Of a stretch of 64,000 nucleotides of DNA, positions 58,848 to 64,000 are shown in pieces. How positions within the stretch are numbered: position 1 is the first letter of the stretch; the number at the start of each line of letters is the position of its first letter. The position numbers and the translations under genes are program-made. The stretch is from contig NZ_CP049933.1 in the NCBI RefSeq assembly GCF_011382985.1, forward strand, positions 744,001 through 808,000. Direction: 5' to 3'. The notes beneath the pieces are model-generated. The model searched no databases. It worked only from the letters and a program-made list of their open reading frames with translations, and was not told the DNA's origin. The stretch is from Leucobacter coleopterorum (GTDB taxonomy: Bacteria; Actinomycetota; Actinomycetes; Actinomycetales; Microbacteriaceae).

Positions 58848-59669
58848 ATGAGTCCCAGTACTTCAAGGACACTCCTTGTGACTCTGATTGGCGCGTTCGC
58901 GAGGCGGACCGGAGACTGGTTGTCAATCAAGGGCGTTGTCGGACTACTTGAAGAACTAGGTATTGACGACTCAAGTACACGCACCGCAGTTTCCCGTTTG
59001 AAGAAGAAGGGGTGGCTCGCTCCCGAAAAACGCGATGGCAGAAGCGGTTATCGACTCACTGAATTGGCAAAACAGTCATTCGCCTCTGGAGACGCGGTGA
59101 TCTGGCACGCTCGGCAGCCCGCGCGCCTTGAAGATGGCTGGTGTATCGCGACATTCTCGGTGCCTGAGCAGCAACGGGCCAAACGACATCTGCTGCGCTC
59201 TCGCCTCGCGGCTCTAGGATTTGGCAACGTCGGTCAAGGATCTTGGATCGCCCCAGCCCGCATGGCGGCAGATGCACTTGAAATCATCGACGGGCTTGGG
59301 CTGACGGACTACACCAACATTCTGGTTGGACGTCATGCGGGTGGGCAGGATCTCGCCCGTATGGTTCGCGAGAGCTGGGATCTTGAAACGATTGAAGCGG
59401 GATACCGTAACTACATTTCTCGACATCAGCTTGGCTTCCAGGCGCTGTTGAGGCAGTTTGACGGTGATGTGCCTCCGCGTGAGAGCTACATTCACTACCT
59501 TCGTGCCCTAGACGACTGGCGCGTGCTGCCGATGCGCGATCCAGGTTTGCCGCGAGAGTTGCTCCGAAGCGATTGGCCGGGAGATCCTGCAACGAAGCTT
59601 ATCGAGGAGATTGTGATGCAGCTCGAAGATTCCGCTCTCGTGTTCGTGCGTGAGGCACTTGGGAGCTAG
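58848..59669 (+). CDS. PaaX-family transcriptional regulator
   Basis: This 273-residue protein has a winged-helix N-terminus (TLLVTLIGAFARR, SSTRTAVSRLKKKGWL) followed by the PaaX central and C-terminal domains (WCIATFSVPEQQRAKRHLLRSRLAALGFG). PaaX represses phenylacetate genes and is released by phenylacetyl-CoA, so an aryl-CoA produced by the nearby ligase is a natural inducer candidate. It lies downstream of the RidA-family gene in the same direction and probably controls the whole island through the motifs at 56.3 and 58.2 kb. Confidence 0.92.
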   Translation: MSPSTSRTLLVTLIGAFARRTGDWLSIKGVVGLLEELGIDDSSTRTAVSRLKKKGWLAPEKRDGRSGYRLTELAKQSFASGDAVIWHARQPARLEDGWCIATFSVPEQQRAKRHLLRSRLAALGFGNVGQGSWIAPARMAADALEIIDGLGLTDYTNILVGRHAGGQDLARMVRESWDLETIEAGYRNYISRHQLGFQALLRQFDGDVPPRESYIHYLRALDDWRVLPMRDPGLPRELLRSDWPGDPATKLIEEIVMQLEDSALVFVREALGS

Positions 59670-59697
59670 TCGTCGTTCTCTTAGTGGAGCTGGCTGG

Positions 59698-60950
59698 CTA
59701 GGCTACACGAGCCGCGATATCGGTTCGGTTCTGCGAGCCCTCAAGTTTGATCTTGTCAACCGCCTCATAAGCGCGAGAGCGAGCCTCGGCGAAGTCCGTA
59801 CCGCGCGCCACAACTCCGAGCACACGGCCACCGGTTGCGATCCACTCGCCGTCACTCCCGCGGGCGGTCGCGGCATGCACAGTGTGAACACCGGGCACCT
59901 GAGCAGCCTGGCTCAGTCCGCTGATCACCCGGCCAGCCGTAACCTTGCCGGGATAGCCTTCGCTGGCGACTACCACGATAACCGCGGGATCCGTGGCGAA
60001 CTCCGGCTCAGGCTGCTCGGCGAGCGCTCCGGTTGCTGCCGCCAGCAGATACTGGCTGAGAGGAGACTTGAGCCTCGCGAGAACAACCTGGGTTTCGGGG
60101 TCGCCGAAGCGTGCGTTGAACTCGATAACCCTGACGCCGTTCTCCGTGACAATGAGACCGCAATAGAGCAGTCCGATAAAAGGAGTCCCCTCGGCCTCAA
60201 GCTGACGGATAGTTGGAATTGCGACGGTGCGTGTGATCTCTTCGACGAAGTCTGCGGCCACCCAGGGGAGCGGTGAGTATGCTCCCATACCCCGGTGTTT
60301 GGGCCTTCGTCGCCGTCGAAGATTCGCTTGTAGTCCTGTGCCGGACTGAGGGCGACAACATCGTGTCCGTCAGCGAAGAAAAAAAGTGACACCTCTTGGC
60401 CGTCGAGAAACTCTTCTACAAGCACGTCACCGTAAGGTGACCATGTCGCAACGTGGTCTAGCGCAGCCTCCCGATCCGTTGTGACCAGCACTCCCTTGCC
60501 CGCGGCGAGCCCATCAGCCTTCACGACGTAGGGAGCACCAAAGTCGTCAAGTACAGAGCCCGCTGTTTCGGCGGAGTCCACACGCGCGGCGCGGCCTGTT
60601 GGCACACCGGCAGCATCCATGATGCGCTTTGCGAACGCCTTTGATCCTTCAAGAGCCGCCGCATCCTGATTTGGACCGAACACCGGAATGCCGGCGGCCC
60701 GCAGCGGGTCCGCAACCCCGGCTACGAGTGGCGCCTCGGGGCCGATGACCACAAGATCGAAGCCGCGATCCTGAACGAACGCCGCCACTGCCTCGGGATC
60801 TGTATACGCAAGCTCGGGTGTCTCCACCCCGCTCGCGGCGATGCCTGCATTACCGGGGGCGCACACAACTTCGTGGGCCGCCTCCTCGGAGAGCAGGGAA
60901 AGAACAATGGCGTGTTCGCGGGCACCGGGGCCCAGCACGAGTATCTTCAC
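59698..60950 (-). CDS. purD: Phosphoribosylamine-glycine ligase (apparent frameshift)
   Basis: This is the second step of purine synthesis, an ATP-grasp enzyme. GTG 60950 gives KILVLGPGAREHAIVLSL; VVIGPEAPLVAGVAD, KADGLAAGKGVLV and, after the break, GLLYCGLIVTENGVRVIEFNARFGDPET follow. The frame breaks at the C4 run 60290-60293 in PNTGGMGAYSPLP; one added base gives 417 residues, the usual size. It is convergent with the PaaX-family gene, 28 bases apart. Confidence 0.94.
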
Positions 60951-61038
60951 CGCTCCAGAATACTGGTTTGTGTCGGTGAGTGTGGATAGCGCGTTGGTCA
61001 CCTCCATAAGTGGCGGTCTGCCGCATTATGATGGGGAT

Positions 61039-61500
61039 ATGGCGCTCTACTGGAAGCTTGTCATTGATTGCGGTGATCCGAACGTGCTCGCCGATTTCTG
61101 GGCGGCTGCGTTGGAGTACCTGGTTGAAGATCCGAGCGCCCTTATCGCGCAGCTGCGTGCCGCAGGTCAATTGCCCGACGCGGCCGTCGTTGACTATGGC
61201 GGTGGGCAGCGATTTGCTGGGCTTGCTGCGATCCGCCATCCCGAAGATCCTTTTGACGAGCTCAGTGACGTCGGGCATGGGCGAAGACTTCTGTTCCAGG
61301 AGGTTCCCGAGAAGAAAATCGTAAAAAACCGTCTGCACATTGATGTGCACGGCGGCGACGGTTCGCCTGAGTCGCTTGAAACCCTCGTAGAGCGGCTCGA
61401 GAGGCTTGGTGCTGAGCGAGTGAAACTGGTCGATCAGGGTCCTGCGGGGCGCTGGTGGGTTATGCACGATCCTGAAGGAAACGAGTTCTGCGCTGCCTAA
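61039..61500 (+). CDS. VOC (glyoxalase-like) family protein
   Basis: This 153-residue protein starts MALYWKLVIDCGDPNVLADFWAAAL, the typical first half of glyoxalase-like domains in actinobacteria, and ends WWVMHDPEGNEFC. NRLHIDVHG lies in the middle. Probably a small-molecule-binding or metal-dependent enzyme; no substrate can be named. Divergent from purD with a short spacer. Confidence 0.85.
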   Translation: MALYWKLVIDCGDPNVLADFWAAALEYLVEDPSALIAQLRAAGQLPDAAVVDYGGGQRFAGLAAIRHPEDPFDELSDVGHGRRLLFQEVPEKKIVKNRLHIDVHGGDGSPESLETLVERLERLGAERVKLVDQGPAGRWWVMHDPEGNEFCAA

Positions 61501-61529
61501 CAGCGCCACGATTGGTAGGGGCTGTACAG

Positions 61530-61895
61530 TTGGCAAAACGCAAGATTTCGATCGAAGACGGGCAGGCTGCGTTAGCAGCGGTTGTCGCAGGGGGCAGTGG
61601 CCGCAGTAGCTTGGCTACCGCAGTGCGTTTTCTGCTTGAGGATCTCGCTGAGCTTGCACCCGGAAATTCCGTTGAGGTGAGGGTGCCACCCTTTGGTGCA
61701 ACACAGTGTGTTCCCGGGCCGCGGCACACTCGTGGCACGCCTCCCAATGTGATCGAGATGGATCCTGAAACCTGGATCGCGCTTGCTACTGGGACGTTGG
61801 ATTGGAATGAAGCGCTGACCTCGGCACTGGTGGTGGCTTCGGGATCGCGAGCCAATCTTGATGGGTTGTTGCCATTCGCACGCCCTCGTGTGTGA
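61530..61895 (+). CDS. Sterol-carrier-family-like protein
   Basis: The TTG at 61530 with AGGGG 8 bases upstream gives about 121 residues. RGTPPNVIEMDPETWIALATG is typical of a small SCP2-like family that lies near purF/purM in many actinobacteria. Single-domain and soluble; the ligand is unknown. Confidence 0.75.
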   Translation: MAKRKISIEDGQAALAAVVAGGSGRSSLATAVRFLLEDLAELAPGNSVEVRVPPFGATQCVPGPRHTRGTPPNVIEMDPETWIALATGTLDWNEALTSALVVASGSRANLDGLLPFARPRV

Positions 61896-61937
61896 TGGCT
61901 GTTCGTTTGCCCAGCTGTAAGCTGCGAGAATAGGGGT

Positions 61938-62297
61938 ATGAGTATGTCTGATCCCGCGGCTGAACCGGTCGAATCTGCTGATTTCGACGGCGAAGAAGTT
62001 GCGCAGGAGCCCATCGTTGTGGAGTCTGAGATCGAGGTGACCCTGCAGCGTTCCGTGCGAGTTGGTCGGGTCATTATTGGCGCCGCCATCGTCGGGGGTG
62101 TGGTTGCCGCGCTGGCGGCACTGTTCTTCCCGATCGACGAGAAGGCCGACTACACGATGGGTCAGGTCATGGGATTTTCGGCCTTGATTGGGATCGCAGC
62201 TGGGCTGGGCATTGGCGCTCTGCTCGTGCTGATTCTGAATGCCGCAGCAAAACGGCGACGCGGTACCGGGGTCGCTATCCAGTCTGACGTGCGATAA
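61938..62297 (+). CDS. Hypothetical membrane protein, two helices
   Basis: This 119-residue protein has an acidic N-terminus of about 40 residues and two hydrophobic segments (about residues 44-64 and 77-102). The last residues, SDVR, together with the stop lie in a repeated block that is copied again at the end of the first tatA (see the 297-bp duplication). No family is recognised; its location upstream of tatA and convergent with purF appears conserved in relatives, by recollection only. Confidence 0.7.
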   Translation: MSMSDPAAEPVESADFDGEEVAQEPIVVESEIEVTLQRSVRVGRVIIGAAIVGGVVAALAALFFPIDEKADYTMGQVMGFSALIGIAAGLGIGALLVLILNAAAKRRRGTGVAIQSDVR

Positions 62298-62298
62298 T
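62290..62298 (+). promoter_or_regulatory. Extended -10 promoter of first tatA
   Basis: TGCGATAAT matches an extended -10 element and overlaps the stop of the preceding gene. The same element recurs before the second tatA at 62587-62595. Confidence 0.5.
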
Positions 62299-62330
62299 CG
62301 CACTATATCCGATCGAACGGAGTCTAGATC

Positions 62331-62594
62331 ATGCTGCAAAATCTCGGGGGTTGGCACCTTCTTGTCATCGTCTTTATTGTGCTGCTGTTGTTTGGTGCAC
62401 CCAAGTTGCCGGGTCTTGCGAAGAGCCTGGGACAGTCGATGCGAATCCTGAAGAAGGAAGTTTCGTCGGAGAACACCGAAAAAACAGACGGTACGGCCCC
62501 TGCTGCTGCGCCTACGGTTGCCTCTGAAACTGCTGCTCCCGCTCCGGTCGTCGAGCAGCCTGTTGCCAAAGAGCCAAACACTGACGTGCGATAA
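62331..62594 (+). CDS. tatA: Sec-independent translocase protein TatA, first copy
   Basis: This 87-residue protein forms the pore-type component of the twin-arginine translocon. A membrane helix (WHLLVIVFIVLLLFGAPKLP) with the FG hinge is followed by an amphipathic helix (GLAKSLGQSMRILKKEV). A Pro/Ala/Glu-rich tail then ends in TDVR, an end apparently inherited from the duplicated tip of the upstream gene. The Tat-like signal on the protein at 22.5-23.6 kb is a potential substrate. Confidence 0.93.
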   Translation: MLQNLGGWHLLVIVFIVLLLFGAPKLPGLAKSLGQSMRILKKEVSSENTEKTDGTAPAAAPTVASETAAPAPVVEQPVAKEPNTDVR

Positions 62595-62595
62595 T
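62587..62595 (+). promoter_or_regulatory. Extended -10 promoter of second tatA
   Basis: A second TGCGATAAT, identical to the element at 62290, overlapping the first tatA stop. It would let the second copy be transcribed on its own. Confidence 0.45.
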
Positions 62596-62627
62596 GGGCA
62601 GACCTCTATGATCGGAGCAATCCCGTA

Positions 62628-62837
62628 ATGTTTGGAAACCTGTCAGGACCGACCATGATTGTCATCCTGTTCATCGTGCTGTTGTTGTTTGGTGCACCCA
62701 AGCTGCCGGGTCTTGCGAAGAGCCTGGGACAGTCGATGCGAATCCTGAAGAAGGAAGTTCGACCTGACGAGGATGCAAAGGCCGATGTTTCGGCCGAGGC
62801 TCCCGACACAGAAAAGCCTGACAGCGAAAAGAAGTAG
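62628..62837 (+). CDS. tatA: Sec-independent translocase protein TatA, second copy
   Basis: A 69-residue paralogue of the preceding gene. The helix and amphipathic segment are nearly identical over about 34 residues (from the FG hinge through KKEV), while the first ten residues and the acidic tail differ. Both keep the TatA-type short tail, so this is not TatB. CGGAG lies upstream of the ATG. The gene is followed by a hairpin before convergent purF. Confidence 0.92.
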   Translation: MFGNLSGPTMIVILFIVLLLFGAPKLPGLAKSLGQSMRILKKEVRPDEDAKADVSAEAPDTEKPDSEKK

Positions 62838-62847
62838 GGGCTTCTTC

Positions 62848-62876
62848 GGCGTTCTGTGATTTCTGAGCAGAACGCC
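62848..62876. terminator. Hairpin between convergent tatA and purF
   Basis: A 9-bp stem, GGCGTTCTG (62848-62856) with CAGAACGCC (62868-62876), loop of 11. No long T run; likely a shared terminator. Confidence 0.55.
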
Positions 62877-62881
62877 CCAGC

Positions 62882-64000
62882 CTAGCTCTCTTGCGTCGCC
62901 TCGACCCACGAGAGGTACTCGGAGTCGATGTTGCCAGCCGCATAGACCCCGGTGAAGCAGCTTTCCTCAAGCTGGGTCACCACGGACTGGCCATCGAGAA
63001 TCGCGCGGTTCATTCCCTCAACAGTCTGATAAATAAGGTGATCCGCGCCGAGCTCTGCAGCAATCTCTGCCGGAGTGCGATTGTGGGCGATGAGTTCGTT
63101 GCGTGAGGGCATATTGATGCCATAGACGTGCGGGTGCGTGACCGGCGGTGCTGCAGAAGCAAAAACGACAGACTTTGCACCTGCGGCGCGGGCCATCTCG
63201 ACGATCTCGCGTGAGGTCGTGCCGCGCACAATTGAGTCGTCAACGATCAGCACGTTTTTGCCCCTGAACTCGACGCTCATCGCGTTGAGCTTCTGGCGCA
63301 CGCTCTTCTTGCGAACGGCCTGGCCCGGCATGATGAAGGTGCGGCCGACGTAGCGGTTTTTGAAAAAGCCCTCCCTGTAGGGGATCCCGAGCTTCTGCGC
63401 GACCTGCATAGCACTGGGTCTCGCGGAGTCGGGGATCGGCATGACCACATCGATATCGAGGTCAGGTAGTTCGGTCTGGATCTGCTCGGCGAGCACGTCA
63501 CCAAGACGGAGACGCGCGTCGTACACCGAGATTCCGCTGAGCACCGAGTCTGGGCGTGCGAGGTAGATGTACTCAAAAGCGCAGGGCAGCAGACGCGGAT
63601 TCTTCGCGCACTGTCGCGACTGCATGGTGCCGTCGGGGGAGATGAGAATGGCTTCCCCTGGCTCAACATCGCGCACGATCTCGTAGCCACCAGATTCAAG
63701 CACCAGGGACTCGGAAGCCACAACCCAGTCTTCGTTGCCACTTGCATCGACACGACGACCAAGAACGAGCGGGCGGATCCCGAACGGATCACGGAAGGCG
63801 AGGAGCCCATATCCGGAGATCATCGAGATTGCTGCGTAGGATCCTTCGACCCGATCATGAAGGCGCGACACCGCACCAAACACCTGATCGGCGTCGAGCG
63901 AGAGGCCAGCGATCCCTGCCTGCAACTCGTTTGCGAGAACATTCAGCAGCAGTTCCGTGTCGGAGTGGGTGTTGAGGTGGCGGCGATCCACGTTGTAGAG
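62882..64000 (-). CDS. purF: Amidophosphoribosyltransferase, C-terminal part
   Basis: This is the first committed step of purine synthesis. The frame is open to the right window edge, so the N-terminal glutaminase nucleophile is outside. About 372 residues are visible, starting in the glutaminase domain (NVDRRHLNTHSDTELL) and including GYGLLAFRDPFGIRPLVLG and the PRPP site VLIVDDSIVRGTTSREIV. The stop lies 6 bases after a hairpin shared with tatA. It stands with purD and purC/S/Q/L as a loosely scattered minus-strand purine set. Confidence 0.96.
   Translation of the reverse strand, partial: LYNVDRRHLNTHSDTELLLNVLANELQAGIAGLSLDADQVFGAVSRLHDRVEGSYAAISMISGYGLLAFRDPFGIRPLVLGRRVDASGNEDWVVASESLVLESGGYEIVRDVEPGEAILISPDGTMQSRQCAKNPRLLPCAFEYIYLARPDSVLSGISVYDARLRLGDVLAEQIQTELPDLDIDVVMPIPDSARPSAMQVAQKLGIPYREGFFKNRYVGRTFIMPGQAVRKKSVRQKLNAMSVEFRGKNVLIVDDSIVRGTTSREIVEMARAAGAKSVVFASAAPPVTHPHVYGINMPSRNELIAHNRTPAEIAAELGADHLIYQTVEGMNRAILDGQSVVTQLEESCFTGVYAAGNIDSEYLSWVEATQES

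Larger units (their letters stand above)
62284..62837 (+). repeat. Diverged tandem duplication, 297-bp unit, containing tatA
   Basis: CTGACGTGCGATAAT occurs at 62284-62298 and 62581-62595, exactly 297 bases apart. The two tatA start codons (62331, 62628) and their highly similar core (for example TTTGGTGCAC at 62391 and 62688) are also 297 bases apart. The unit covers the 3' tip of the upstream gene, the promoter and tatA. Confidence 0.85.

Noticed and set aside
62628-62837. TatB for the second tat gene
   Set aside because: The helix and amphipathic segment are almost identical to the first TatA, and the tail is short; TatB proteins have longer amphipathic helices and tails.

Overview
The window reads as an ordinary stretch of chromosome from a moderately high-GC actinobacterium, most likely of the family Microbacteriaceae. 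The signs are frequent GTG and TTG starts, an L10-leader/rplJ/rplL block, a fused pta-ackA pair, lysC with an internal beta-subunit start, a ponA2-type locus next to DUF4177 and RidA genes, a tad pilus block directly before topA-tmk, and small-type purL with separate purS and purQ. The genus is not settled.

Layout. 0-2.3 kb: end of a CtpE-like P-type ATPase, then the rplJ-rplL operon with its leader and terminator. 2.5-8.9 kb: a heterodimeric ABC exporter, two small hypothetical genes, the SRP RNA and an FAD oxidoreductase. 9-18.1 kb: pta-ackA, dnaX-recR, lysC-asd. 18.2-19.5 kb: a complete IS3-family element with a 5-bp target duplication. 19.7-25.2 kb: a gene-poor accessory stretch coding for secreted or wall-directed proteins. 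25.4-34.7 kb: metallophosphoesterase, two paralogous class A PBPs flanking DUF4177-ridA, and acs. 34.9-42.2 kb: tad pilus genes, topA, tmk. 42.2-49.3 kb: mtnA, purL, a membrane protein, a GNAT acetyltransferase, purQ, purS, purC. 50.1-59.7 kb: an aromatic-acid catabolic island. 59.7-64 kb: purD, small genes, two tandem tatA copies and partial purF.

The most interesting block is 50.1-59.7 kb, lying between purC and purD. It encodes an aromatic-acid MFS permease, a flavin hydroxylase fused to an old-yellow-enzyme reductase (2-aminobenzoyl-CoA / salicylyl-CoA 5-hydroxylase type), a benzoate/2-aminobenzoate-CoA ligase, a one-domain cupin, a TesB-type thioesterase, an FAH-family hydrolase, a RidA-family protein lacking the usual arginine, and a PaaX-family regulator. 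Two of its promoter regions share an operator-like motif at identical internal spacing. Together they suggest a CoA-dependent route for 2-aminobenzoate (or salicylate) with hydroxylation at C5, thioester release, ring cleavage, imine/enamine hydrolysis and C-C hydrolysis. This combination differs from the beta-oxidation-like route usually associated with the fused enzyme.

A caution governs the whole annotation. Fourteen genes carry 17 apparent frameshifts, including essential ones such as dnaX, topA, tmk and purD. Every one is repaired by adding one base to a run of 3-5 G or C. This is the pattern of undercalled homopolymers in the assembly, so I list these genes as intact CDS and mark each break position.
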